From NCBI RefSeq assembly GCF_008369405.1, contig NZ_VSJJ01000007.1, positions 62,001-126,000 on the forward strand: a DNA stretch of 64,000 bases. The letters are read 5' to 3'. Source of the DNA: Streptococcus cristatus. GTDB lineage: Bacteria > Bacillota > Bacilli > Lactobacillales > Streptococcaceae. A model generated the notes under the pieces. The model ran no database searches. It was not told where the DNA came from and saw only the letters and a list, made by a program, of their open reading frames with translations. Of the stretch, positions 17,932 to 26,381 are shown piece after piece. The position numbers and the translations under genes are program-made. How positions within the stretch are numbered: the stretch's first letter is position 1; each line of letters starts with the position of its first letter.

Positions 17932-18959
17932 ATGAAAAAACACTCAGTATCTTACTCGTTGCAACTGCTACACTGACATTAGCAGCCTGCAATTCTTCAT
18001 CTAAGGAAAGTACAAAAGAAAGCTCAACTTCACAATCTTCCTCCAAAACAGAAAACGCGAAAAAGAGCACAGTAGAGACAAAATATCCAGTGACAATCAA
18101 AACTTACGATGCCGAAGGCAAGGAGATTGATCAGGTCTTTGAAAAGGCACCGGAAAAGGTCATCACCAACAACCTTTCAACGACTGAAATCTTGATTGAA
18201 CTAGGATTGAAAGACAAGATCGCCGGTATGCTCAATCCAGATAACGACGTCACAGATAAATACAAGGCTGATATTGCTTCCATTCCGCAAGTCGGCGATA
18301 AAAAAACCGTATCACAGGAAACTGTGCTATCTTATGAGCCCGATGCTCTTCTTGGCCGAAACATGATGTTTTCCGAGAAGTCTCTGGGGACAGTCAGTGC
18401 CTGGAATGAAAACAAAATCCCTGTCTATACACAGAAGGCTTCCCTGTCCAATACTAAGCAAGACCTAGGCAATATCGTTGAAGATGTCAAGAATATAGGA
18501 ACCATTTTTAATGTCCAAGACAAGGCCAATCAGTATGATGACCAGCTGCAGGCAAGAATTGACACTGTCAAGAAAGCCAATAAGGTTAGCCAAGGCGAAA
18601 AGAAAAAAGCGCTCATCATGTGTGCCTATAACGATGAGACTTTCGGTGCTTATAAATCTGCCCTGCAGGAGAGCCTGCTTAACCAGCTCGGCTATACCAA
18701 TGTAGCGACCGGAACCTCTGACTTGACCTTGGAAAATCTGGTCTCTATGGATCCAGAAATCATCATCTATGTAACAAGCGACCGCAACAAGTCCATGGAT
18801 GAGCAAGCAGTTGATCTAATGAAAACCAATCCAGTTCTGGAAGATGTCCCAGCGGTCAAAAATCAGAAAATCATGACCATCTCCTATGATGAGTTCATGG
18901 ATTATGGTCCTGCTGTAATCGACTCACTCGAGAAAATCAATGACTTTATCAATAAATAA
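17932..18959 (+). pseudogene. Siderophore-binding lipoprotein of the ABC importer, frameshifted at codon 2-3
   Basis: Solute-binding protein (BtuF/FecB fold). ATG at 17932 sits 4 bases after AGAAAGGAAGG and should begin a lipoprotein signal MKKTLSILLVATATLTLAAC, a good lipobox. However, the run after ATG holds six A (17935-17940) where seven are needed; as written the ATG frame stops after 14 codons. From 17940 the long frame is clean to 18959: Ser/Lys linker, PEKVITNNLSTTEILIELGL, VGDKKTVSQETVLSYEPD, DPEIIIYVTSD. Either a real loss, a slippage-dependent gene, or a base-calling error. The only in-frame alternative start (GTG 18090) would lose the signal. Confidence 0.8.
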
Positions 18960-19632
18960 GACCTTTGTCTGGGAAGGTATCACTGTCAATATTGCCCTGC
19001 CCCAAGATTATGACGGATTACGACCTTGTCCAGCAATCTTGCTAAATGATGGACAGATAAACTACCTAAGCAAGCTTTCTCCATCGGTAATCTTAATCGG
19101 ACTGATATCGAACAACAGGCTGGACGATTATACACCGTGGAAAGCCAATGCTCTAAAGCCTGGAAATCCTGATTTTGGCGGCAAAGCAGATCGCTACCAT
19201 CAGAAACTATTCAACGGTATATTAGCAGAAATCAGACGGCACTACCTACTGGATGATAAGAGAATTGCCTATGGTGGCTACTCTCTCGGTGGACTAGTGG
19301 CTGTTTACAGTCTCTATAGCAACTGCAAGATCCCCTGCGTCTTTTCTATCTGCGGTTCCTTTTGGTACCCTGGTTTTACCGACTATTGCCGGACCCAGAA
19401 CTTGAAAAACAAGGGCTGTCTGGTTTATTTGCAGAATGGAAAGAAAGAAGGCACGAATCACTCAAACCGACTTTCCAAAGCTCCTTTTTATGCTGCAGAA
19501 ATTCATCGCTTGATTCAGACAGAAATCCTTACCACCTACTCCGTCTTTGACCCTTACGGGCATCATGAAGCCCTCAAAGAGCACTATGCTGCCTTTGCCG
19601 ACTGGCTGACCACACAATGGCATATCGACTAA
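18940..19632 (+). CDS. Putative siderophore esterase (IroE/Fes-like alpha/beta hydrolase)
   Basis: 230 aa, esterase D (PF00756-type) fold. Nucleophile Ser115 in GGYSLGG, a candidate catalytic His in DPYGHHEAL (~205), oxyanion region ILLNDGQIN near the N-terminus. No signal peptide, so cytoplasmic. The ATG lies 20 bases inside the end of the binding-protein gene, showing tight coupling. In enterobactin/salmochelin systems such enzymes cut the imported tri-ester to release iron; by context it probably hydrolyses the ligand brought in by this transporter. Exact substrate unknown. Confidence 0.8.
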   Translation: MTLSINKTFVWEGITVNIALPQDYDGLRPCPAILLNDGQINYLSKLSPSVILIGLISNNRLDDYTPWKANALKPGNPDFGGKADRYHQKLFNGILAEIRRHYLLDDKRIAYGGYSLGGLVAVYSLYSNCKIPCVFSICGSFWYPGFTDYCRTQNLKNKGCLVYLQNGKKEGTNHSNRLSKAPFYAAEIHRLIQTEILTTYSVFDPYGHHEALKEHYAAFADWLTTQWHID

Positions 19633-19635
19633 TGA

Positions 19636-19677
19636 AAAACCCCTTTGTCACTTACAACAGCTGACAAAGGTTTTTTT
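19636..19677 (+). terminator. Terminator of the iron-uptake operon
   Basis: CCTTTGTCA pairs with TGACAAAGG across an 11-base loop, then T7, right after the esterase stop. Confidence 0.85.
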
Positions 19678-19740
19678 AGTTCATTAATGCAAGCAAAAGA
19701 CTCTCACCAGTACAATGGTGAAAGTCTTGAGTAAAAAGAT

Positions 19741-20244
19741 TTATTCCGTTTTCTCCCCAGCTTCCAACTCCAGTAGAAAAGCTTTTTTATCAAGGCCACC
19801 GGCATAGCCAGTCAGCTTGCCGTTGCTTCCGACAATCCGATGACAGGGAATCAGAAGGGAAATGGGATTATGACCAATGGCGCCACCAACTGCTCTAGCA
19901 GAGCCAATTTTTCCATACTCAGCCTGCAATTCCCGCAAAATATCTGAATAAGTAGCCGTTTGTCCATAGGGAATCTTCAGCAGCACTGTCAGAACCTTGC
20001 TTCTAAACTCAGTAACTTGAGGTACCAATGGAATTTCATCTGTTGCGGGATTTTCTCCCTTAAAATAAGCATCCAGCCAAGCAGCAACATGCTGGCTAAC
20101 TTCTGTCTCCTCCTGATGCGCTTGCTCCAGATTATAACCTGCCCCAAAATATTTCTGGCCCTCCAACCAAAGTCCCAACAAGGCATTTGCGTCCGTCAAG
20201 ATAAGAATCCGGCCAATCGGCGATGTATAATAATTCTTGTACAT
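19741..20244 (-). CDS. ogt: Methylated-DNA--protein-cysteine methyltransferase
   Basis: Removes O6-alkyl groups from guanine by suicide transfer to Cys134 in IPCHRIVG. 167 aa. RAVGGAIGHNP (helix-turn-helix and Asn hinge) and GYAGGLDKKAFLL complete the active domain; the N-terminal domain begins YTSPIGRILI. It has a probable own promoter (TGGTATAAT at 20279-20287) inside the end of the upstream gene. Confidence 0.94.
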   Translation of the reverse strand: MYKNYYTSPIGRILILTDANALLGLWLEGQKYFGAGYNLEQAHQEETEVSQHVAAWLDAYFKGENPATDEIPLVPQVTEFRSKVLTVLLKIPYGQTATYSDILRELQAEYGKIGSARAVGGAIGHNPISLLIPCHRIVGSNGKLTGYAGGLDKKAFLLELEAGEKTE

Positions 20245-20278
20245 ATTTTTTCTTTCTTTTTACTTCTTGATATGTCTT

Positions 20279-20284
20279 ATTATA
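20279..20284 (-). promoter_or_regulatory. Extended -10 promoter of ogt
   Basis: TGGTATAAT on the minus strand overlapping the end of the VOC gene, ~35 bases before the ogt ATG. Confidence 0.45.
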
Positions 20285-21137
20285 CCACTCTTGTCTTAAC
20301 TTTAGCCACAATCCCATCTGGGTCTGTGACTTCTAGCTCTTGGGAGCTAATCCATCGGACTGGCGCCTGCAAGTCCAGAGCATTTTCATAAATAGCTACT
20401 AGATCTTCTTTTCCTTCTACTTGCGCTTCAAAATAGGCTAGTCCCATTTGCTTAGGTTGGCGATGATTCAAGTGAGAACCTCCCCATTCATTAACTGCTA
20501 AATGGTGATGGTAGTTTCCTGATGCCAGCCAGCTAGCAGAAGGTACAGAAAATTTATCCTCCAAGCCTAGAAGCTTTTGGTAAAAATGACTGGCAGCTCT
20601 GCTATTTTTCACAGATAGATGGACATGGCCCATACGAGTGCCTTCTGCAATACTAAACGGTTGGATTTTCTGACCTAGTTCATAGATTTCTTGAGCCGCG
20701 AGCGCTTCCGTCACTCCGATAATGCGGCCGTCTTCCCGAATATCCCAATCAGTCTGAGGCTTGTCCCGATAAAGCTCAATGCCATTGCCTTCTGGATCCT
20801 CCAGATAAATGGCTTCACTATAACCGTGGTCCGCCCCTCCAACCATAGAAACTTTATTTTCTGATAAGTGCTTCAGGATATCCGCCAAGGCTTGACGGCT
20901 TGGAAGCAAAAGCGCCAGATGATAAAGACCATAAGCCGACTTGACTGACTGCCGGTCACTGGTCGCTAAGAGTCTCACCAGCGCTTGTCCGTCCCTGCCC
21001 AAAGCCACCTGTCCGTCCTGCTCTTCCAAAAGTTCCAGCCCTAAAACACGCTGATAAAAATCCTTTTGTCTTGCTAGGTCGGCTACATAAAGTGCCACCT
21101 CTCCTAGATAAATCTTACTTTCATATTCAAAAGTCAT
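20280..21137 (-). CDS. Two-domain VOC family dioxygenase-like protein (CatE-like)
   Basis: 285 aa with two vicinal-oxygen-chelate domains, beginning LGEVALYVADLARQKDFYQ and MGHVHLSVKNSRAASHFYQ. The middle YLEDPEGNGIEL and late QELEVTDPDGI are the closing strands with metal-binding Glu. This layout matches B. subtilis CatE, a catechol-2,3-dioxygenase induced by quinone/thiol stress. The promoter at 21296-21323 overlaps two operator-like inverted repeats, and an Rrf2 regulator gene lies upstream. Substrate is inferred only from the family. Confidence 0.85.
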   Translation of the reverse strand: MTFEYESKIYLGEVALYVADLARQKDFYQRVLGLELLEEQDGQVALGRDGQALVRLLATSDRQSVKSAYGLYHLALLLPSRQALADILKHLSENKVSMVGGADHGYSEAIYLEDPEGNGIELYRDKPQTDWDIREDGRIIGVTEALAAQEIYELGQKIQPFSIAEGTRMGHVHLSVKNSRAASHFYQKLLGLEDKFSVPSASWLASGNYHHHLAVNEWGGSHLNHRQPKQMGLAYFEAQVEGKEDLVAIYENALDLQAPVRWISSQELEVTDPDGIVAKVKTRVV

Positions 21138-21270
21138 ATACTTTCTCCTCTCTTTAATTTTAAATGTCAGCAGTTTTCCTGCTCAATCTTTTTTTATTTT
21201 CTCAAAACAGAGATAGGTCCCTTGATGCGGATGCCTGCCTTTCCATTTGCTCCGAAAGATTATTTTAAAT

Positions 21271-21332
21271 TGTAATTATTTTTGTTACATCTATTAGTAT
21301 AGCAGGTTTTAATGTAATGTCAACAATTACAT
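21271..21332 (-). promoter_or_regulatory. Promoter and two operator sites of the VOC dioxygenase gene
   Basis: Minus-strand promoter TTGACA (21318-21323), 16-base spacer, TATACT (21296-21301). Site 1 ATGTAAT-N7-ATTACAT (21312-21332) covers the -35; site 2 TGTAAT-N7-GTTACA (21271-21289) lies just after the start point. Same spacing and half-sites as the site before rrf2, which points to repression by that Rrf2 protein. Confidence 0.8.
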
Positions 21333-21363
21333 CTTGAAAAATTCTTAACAAAAAACAATCTGC

Positions 21364-21816
21364 TCACTGGGAAACAGATTGTTCTTTAATTTCTTTTTCG
21401 GTCGCTGCGACGACCTCGTCAAGGCTGGTCTGAGCCAATTCAGCTTCCATAGCTGCCTGAATAGCCGCCAAGCGGTCATCTAAGACATTGTGAATGTTCT
21501 TGCCGATAGGACAGTCTGGATTGGGCTTGTCATGAAAGCTAAAAAGCTGGCCGCTCTTGCCCAGACACTCAACTGCGCTATAGACGTCCAACAGGCTAAT
21601 ATCTTTCAAATCTTTGGTAATCTCTGCTCCTCCAGTCCCACGAGCAACAGTAATCATCCCGGCATTCTTGAGCTGGGACAGGGTCTTGCGGATAATGACC
21701 GGGTTGACTCCGACACTGCCAGCAAGGATATCACTTGTCAATTTTTGTTTTTTCCCCTCCAAAGCCAGTACAATGAGCATATGGGTGGCAATGGTAAAAC
21801 GGCTAGAAATCTGCAT
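21364..21816 (-). CDS. Rrf2 family transcriptional regulator
   Basis: About 150 aa. The start MQISSRFTIATH at 21816 follows GAGGGAGGAG; an upstream in-frame start (21846) has no such site. Winged helix with LAGSVGVNPVIIRKTLSQLKNAGMI and the wing GTGGAEITK, typical of YwnA-like Rrf2 proteins. Two cysteines (VECLGK and DCPIGK) are spaced too far apart for the IscR/NsrR three-Cys cluster, so an Fe-S sensor is unlikely; thiol redox sensing is possible. Its promoter carries the same operator as the VOC gene, suggesting autoregulation. Confidence 0.9.
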   Translation of the reverse strand: MQISSRFTIATHMLIVLALEGKKQKLTSDILAGSVGVNPVIIRKTLSQLKNAGMITVARGTGGAEITKDLKDISLLDVYSAVECLGKSGQLFSFHDKPNPDCPIGKNIHNVLDDRLAAIQAAMEAELAQTSLDEVVAATEKEIKEQSVSQ

Positions 21817-21847
21817 TTTTTCTCCTCCCTCATCATTTTCTCTCACT

Positions 21848-21884
21848 ATTATATCTCAAAAATGGTGTAACTTCAAGAGTTACG
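21848..21884 (-). promoter_or_regulatory. Promoter and operator of the rrf2 gene
   Basis: TTGAAG (21871-21876), 17-base spacer, TATAAT (21848-21853) on the minus strand. GTAACT-N5-AGTTAC (21867-21883) sits on the -35 and also fits the wider pattern TGTAAC-N7-GTTACG (21866-21884), seen twice before the VOC gene. The site overlaps the end of the phosphoesterase gene. Confidence 0.75.
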
Positions 21885-22721
21885 ACTGGACTTTAAGAAA
21901 GCTGCAATCTCATCTGCATAGCCTTCCCGCTCACTGATTTCCCGTAGCAGGTCGTGATTATGGGTATGGTGGATACCATTGACCAAACTTTCCTGATAAA
22001 TCTCATAGTAAGGCAAGTGGAGCTCCCGAGCCAATCTCAGCTCCTGCTCCACGTCATAGGCCACGCGCCGCAGGTCGACATCAGCCAGACCAGTCTCATC
22101 TATCTCTAAAATGGCATACTGGGCTCGCAAGTCCTGACGCAAAGCTGAATCTAGAAAGAACGGCTGACCAATAGAGCCAGGATTGATAATCAGCTGACCC
22201 TTAGTCCCATAACGAAGAAACTGCTGGTGAATATGACCATAAACAGCGATAGCACAGTCATTTCCTTCAAAAAGGCGGTCGAAATCGCTCTGCTCGCCAA
22301 TATGAATCAGCTCCCGCCCCCAATTCTTATCTGGTAGATGGTGGCTAACCGTAATCTTCAAGCCTTCTACTTCTATCAAGACCTGTAGAGGAAGTTCCTG
22401 CATGCGGTCAATCTCTTCAGGACCGACTTCCTCTAGGACAAAATGGCAGAGCCGGGTCAGGTAGAGATGGCTGGGACGTGTCAAGTCTAGCTTTTGGTGC
22501 AGGGCATACCAGAGACTGTCCTCCCAATTCCCCCTGACCTGGAGGCTGATGTGCAGCTGCTCCATCCTGTCTAGGATATTTCTGCGACCGGTTCCTGGCA
22601 GGAGCAAATCCCCCAAAAACCAATAATCTGTCACCTGCTGGCTTTCCGCATCCGCCAGTACTGCTTCCAAGGCTGTGCTATTCCCATGCACATCGGATAA
22701 TAAGGCAATTTTTCGTATCAT
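21873..22721 (-). CDS. Metallophosphoesterase family protein (282 aa)
   Basis: Calcineurin-like phosphoesterase. Metal motifs are LLSDVHGNSTAL (Asp9, His11), WFLGDLLLPG, VRGNWED, VSHHLPD and VYGHIHQQF. The C-terminal ~80 residues (DVDLRRVAYDVEQELRLAREL) resemble the YfcE/diadenosine-phosphatase-like group seen in streptococci. Substrate unknown; could be a cyclic nucleotide or nucleotide phosphodiester. It is the gene before rrf2, in the same direction. Confidence 0.85.
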   Translation of the reverse strand: MIRKIALLSDVHGNSTALEAVLADAESQQVTDYWFLGDLLLPGTGRRNILDRMEQLHISLQVRGNWEDSLWYALHQKLDLTRPSHLYLTRLCHFVLEEVGPEEIDRMQELPLQVLIEVEGLKITVSHHLPDKNWGRELIHIGEQSDFDRLFEGNDCAIAVYGHIHQQFLRYGTKGQLIINPGSIGQPFFLDSALRQDLRAQYAILEIDETGLADVDLRRVAYDVEQELRLARELHLPYYEIYQESLVNGIHHTHNHDLLREISEREGYADEIAAFLKSSRNS

Positions 22722-22766
22722 CGTATGTCTTTCTCTTTCTTTACAAGGAATATTATATCAAAGTTC

Positions 22767-22803
22767 AAAAAAACTTCCACCCATCAAGTGAGTGAAAGCT
22801 TTA
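22767..22803 (-). terminator. Terminator of the ABC exporter operon
   Basis: On the minus strand CTTTCACT pairs with GGTGGAAG (two G-U pairs), followed by T7, just after the permease stop. Confidence 0.7.
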
Positions 22804-22815
22804 AAATATCTTTTA

Positions 22816-25539
22816 TCAATCAACCGATTTGAGTGCTTCCAGCATATCCACCCTTCTGAGGCGGTAGTTGACAAAGAAGCCAAGTAAGGTCAGGATAAGA
22901 GTCACTGCTGTTAGAGGAAACAGATAGACGGAGAGACTTACTTGAGTATTTAAGCTAATAATGCTAGGCGCAACCTTCTCAATCAAAAAACGATGCAAGA
23001 AGAAACCGCCCAGAAGCCCAACTGCCATCCCAATTACTGACAGAATAATGGTCTCTCGATAGATATAGAGAGTCACTTCCTTATTATGGAAGCCCAGAAC
23101 CTTGATAGTGGACAGCTCGCGAATCCGCTCAGCGACATTGATATTAGTCAGATTGTAGAGAATGACAACTGCTAGAAGAACGGAGATCACCACCAAAATA
23201 AGCATCGTATTATTAAGAGAATCAGCTAGAACGTTGAACTGCTTCACCATGCTAGCATTTTGTGAAACACTCTTGACAGACTTGAGGCTCATAAATTCAT
23301 TGGCCTTGTCGACAATATTTTTACTAGAAGAATCCTTGAGCCGCACTAGATAAGTATTTTTATCGGGCTTTTTCCCGTAAATTTTCTGGTAGTCCGTCGC
23401 CTTCATAAAGGCAAAATGGCCAAAATGATTCTCATTGACTGCTGCAAGCTTGACAGACTTGCCACCCAACTCTATACTGCCACCGGGGCTAACTCCAGCT
23501 ATGCGGGCCAATTTATCCGAAACCACTGCACCGTACTTGAGAGTCAGCTTTTGCTGGTTGTTGGGACTTTCCAGAGAAATAAAAGGTTCAAAATTTTCTT
23601 TGTCCGTGACCATCAAAGTGATTGTTTCTGTCTCTTTTCTTCCTTTGTATTTCTCTGACAAGGTTTCACTGTGGATTTCCTGATAGGCAGCAATCGAGTC
23701 ATCCGACAGCATCTTTTTCAGCTTGTCCTGCTCAGCCTGATTCTCTCCAGGATTGACAGCGACAATCAAGTCGTATCGCAGAATCTCCTCAAACTGACGT
23801 TTTGGAATACCACCAATAGAAGATTGGAGTCCTAGGCCGGCAAAGAGCAGGGAAACAGAGCCCGCCACACCAAAGATAGTCATAAACATCCGCTGTTTAT
23901 AGCGAAAGATATTGCGAACAGTGACCTTCTGAGTAAAGCTAAGGCGCCGCCAAATAAAGGACAGTCTTTCCAAGAAAATCTTGGAGCCCTTGACTGGTGG
24001 CTTGGGCAAAAGCAAGTGAGCTGCTTCTTCTGTCAGCTCTCGTCTTGCCACCAAATAGGCAGGGAGAACGCTAGAAAGAAGGGAAAGCCCAAGGGCCAGT
24101 AAACTATAGGAAATATAAAAATATGCATGAGGGGCAGAGAGCACCATCCCTCTGGTAATAATAGAAGAAATCACTCCCGACAAGAAATAATGTCCCAGCA
24201 GAATCCCTATGAAGGTACCTAGACTCCCCGCCACCAAACCGTAAAGAGTAAACTTGCGAATGATATCATGGCTATGATAGCCTAGAGCCTTAAAGACACC
24301 TGCATTTGTTCGCTCCTCATCGACAAAGCGCGTCATAGTGGTAAAGGTCACCATAGCTGCCACCAGATAGAGCACCACCGGGAAGATATTGCCAATCGAC
24401 GCAATACTATTCATGGAGTTTGTATACATATGATAGCCATTACCACCTGGCAGCGACTTGCGGTCATAGCTATGATAGGCCGGCTCTTTCAAACGATTCA
24501 GGTCTGCCTTAGCATCAGCTAGCTTGTCCTTGCTAGCTGATAAGTCTTTCTCTGCCTGTGCGAGCTCTGCTTTTTTCTGATTGAACTGGAACTCAGCTTC
24601 CTGAATCTGCTGCTGGCTCTGGCTGAGCTGGGCAGGAGGGAGGATAGAAGCGGCTTGGGCTGCTGCTAGCTGGCTTTTTTTCTGGTCTAGCTGACTCTGA
24701 GCTTGTTCTAATTGTTTTTTACCTTGGGTCAGTTCGCTCTCAGCCTGAGCAATCTTATCTTGGCCCTTCTGAATGGTGCTTTTGGCATCTACCTCTAATC
24801 GCTTAAAGCGAGCCGCTCCGTTATCTTCCAGACTCTTGTCCAAAGCAGTCTGGTGCTGCTCCAAACGCTCCTGATAGCTTGTAGAGAAAGGAGGCAGCTT
24901 TTCTAAATCATGATAGCGCAGGCGGGCAATACTGTAAACATCTGTATCAAAGACCTTGGGGCTGACTACAGCATAGGCTGATAAAGCCCCGCTACCACTA
25001 GTCGCATTGCCCAGATTTCTATCAGACCAGAGCTCTGCCGAGTTGACAAAACCCACAATCTTATAAGTCTTGTTTTTCAGAACTGACGGCCTGCCTGCCT
25101 TCTCGATCAGATCAATCTCCTGACCAAGCTTATATTTCTTAGACCAAAAACTAGCTAGGGCAATTTCTTGCTCATTTTTAGGAAGACGGCCTGAGGTCAC
25201 TTGAAAGTTTGAAATATCCTTAGTATCTGAGAATACTCGGAGAGCCTCCTCGTCTATGGTGACATCTGTCAGATAGCCAAACTCGACATCAGCTCCCTTA
25301 ATAGCTTCCAGCTCTTTCTGATCCTCCTTATCCAAACCATAGTCCGCCATAACAGCCAGGTCCATGGTTCGCTGTTCTTTCAAGTAATCTGTTGCTGTTC
25401 TGCGCATATTGGGTGGAGCGACCTTAAGTCCCACGAGAGCTAAAGACCCCAGCATCATGAGGATTAAAATAGATAGGAAACGTCCTTTAGAGCTAGTGAA
25501 GGAGCGCAGAATATCTTTCCAATAAATCTTTCTCTTCAT
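22816..25539 (-). CDS. FtsX-like ABC transporter permease (~907 aa)
   Basis: Large MacB/FtsX-type permease. Start MKRKIYWKDILRSF at 25539 is preceded by GGAG within the last codons of the ATPase gene. One TM near residue 20, a large extracellular domain with a coiled coil (~260-350, QSQLDQKKSQLAAAQ-like repeats of Q/A/K/L), three TMs (~390-500), then a second FtsX unit (DILVVAVNPG region outside, three TMs at the C-terminus ending RRVDMLEALKSVD). Probably moves or extracts a hydrophobic compound or peptide rather than importing nutrients. Controlled by the divergent TetR protein. Confidence 0.88.
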   Translation of the reverse strand: MKRKIYWKDILRSFTSSKGRFLSILILMMLGSLALVGLKVAPPNMRRTATDYLKEQRTMDLAVMADYGLDKEDQKELEAIKGADVEFGYLTDVTIDEEALRVFSDTKDISNFQVTSGRLPKNEQEIALASFWSKKYKLGQEIDLIEKAGRPSVLKNKTYKIVGFVNSAELWSDRNLGNATSGSGALSAYAVVSPKVFDTDVYSIARLRYHDLEKLPPFSTSYQERLEQHQTALDKSLEDNGAARFKRLEVDAKSTIQKGQDKIAQAESELTQGKKQLEQAQSQLDQKKSQLAAAQAASILPPAQLSQSQQQIQEAEFQFNQKKAELAQAEKDLSASKDKLADAKADLNRLKEPAYHSYDRKSLPGGNGYHMYTNSMNSIASIGNIFPVVLYLVAAMVTFTTMTRFVDEERTNAGVFKALGYHSHDIIRKFTLYGLVAGSLGTFIGILLGHYFLSGVISSIITRGMVLSAPHAYFYISYSLLALGLSLLSSVLPAYLVARRELTEEAAHLLLPKPPVKGSKIFLERLSFIWRRLSFTQKVTVRNIFRYKQRMFMTIFGVAGSVSLLFAGLGLQSSIGGIPKRQFEEILRYDLIVAVNPGENQAEQDKLKKMLSDDSIAAYQEIHSETLSEKYKGRKETETITLMVTDKENFEPFISLESPNNQQKLTLKYGAVVSDKLARIAGVSPGGSIELGGKSVKLAAVNENHFGHFAFMKATDYQKIYGKKPDKNTYLVRLKDSSSKNIVDKANEFMSLKSVKSVSQNASMVKQFNVLADSLNNTMLILVVISVLLAVVILYNLTNINVAERIRELSTIKVLGFHNKEVTLYIYRETIILSVIGMAVGLLGGFFLHRFLIEKVAPSIISLNTQVSLSVYLFPLTAVTLILTLLGFFVNYRLRRVDMLEALKSVD

Positions 25540-25540
25540 A

Positions 25541-26242
25541 TCAATACTCCAATGCACTTATGTCCTGAGGCGATTCATTCACCGTAACACTTTTGACTTT
25601 CGCATCGTGCATACGGATGACCCGATCAGCAATGGGAGCTAAGGCTGCATTGTGGGTCACAATAATCACTGTAGCTTCTTGATTGCGGGACATATCCTGC
25701 AGGATTTGTAGCACTTGCTTGCCGGTATTGTAGTCCAGAGCTCCTGTCGGTTCATCACAGAGCAAAATCTTGGGATTCTTGGCCACAGCCCGAGCGATGG
25801 ACACCCGTTGTTGCTCCCCGCCTGATAGCTGGGCCGGAAAATTATTGAGGCGTTTTTCCAGTCCCACTGCGGTCAGAGCCGCTACTGGATCTTGAGCGTC
25901 CTTGACGATTTCAGAAGCCAATTCAACATTTTCCTTAGCCGTCAGGTTGGGCACCAAATTGTAAAACTGAAAGACGAAGCCTACATCATTGCGACGATAG
26001 TCCGTCAGCTGGTGGGAATTGTAGTCAGCAATATTCTGGCCGTCTATCAGGATATCTCCCTCATCATTGGTATCCATACCTCCGAGGATATTGAGCACCG
26101 TAGACTTACCAGCACCAGAAGCACCCAGGATAATGACCAGTTCCCCCTTTTCAATCTCAAAAGAAATATCGTTGTTAGCGACAATTTCTGCCTCACCTAC
26201 CTGATAACGTTTAAAGCTATGCTTCATTTCAATATAAGCCAT
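25541..26242 (-). CDS. MacB/LolD-type ABC transporter ATP-binding protein
   Basis: About 233 aa. Start [13 protein letters not shown] at 26242 follows AAAAGGAGAG; the longer frame to 26344 would run through the promoter. Walker [14 protein letters not shown], the LolD/MacB-specific [15 protein letters not shown]-loop, signature [14 protein letters not shown], Walker [13 protein letters not shown], and H-loop IVTHN. Partner of the permease that follows after one base. Confidence 0.94.
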   Translation of the reverse strand: MAYIEMKHSFKRYQVGEAEIVANNDISFEIEKGELVIILGASGAGKSTVLNILGGMDTNDEGDILIDGQNIADYNSHQLTDYRRNDVGFVFQFYNLVPNLTAKENVELASEIVKDAQDPVAALTAVGLEKRLNNFPAQLSGGEQQRVSIARAVAKNPKILLCDEPTGALDYNTGKQVLQILQDMSRNQEATVIIVTHNAALAPIADRVIRMHDAKVKSVTVNESPQDISALEY

Positions 26243-26276
26243 ATCGTTTCTCTCCTTTTCAAACCCCATCTCCTTA

Positions 26277-26365
26277 AATCGACAAGGTGTTGATTCTAAA
26301 TCACAGATATTATATAATGAGCTTAGACAAAAAGCAATAATCAAAAATCAACAAAGTGTTGATTT
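26277..26365 (-). promoter_or_regulatory. ABC exporter promoter with two TetR operator candidates
   Basis: Minus-strand promoter TTGCTT (26332-26337), 17 bases, TATAAT (26309-26314). A near-perfect palindrome AAATCAACA-AAG-TGTTGATTT (26345-26365) lies upstream, close to tetR. A second copy AATCGACA-AGG-TGTTGATT (26277-26295) lies just after the start point. The pair brackets the promoter, as expected for repression by the divergent TetR-type protein. Confidence 0.8.
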
Positions 26366-26381
26366 AAAAAAAGGAAGAAAA

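Noticed and set aside
18090..18959. Intact binding protein starting at GTG 18090
   Set aside because: It would lack the signal peptide and lipobox that are plainly readable upstream one frame away.
21364..21816. Fe-S type (IscR/NsrR) assignment for the Rrf2 protein
   Set aside because: Only two widely spaced cysteines; the three-Cys cluster is missing.
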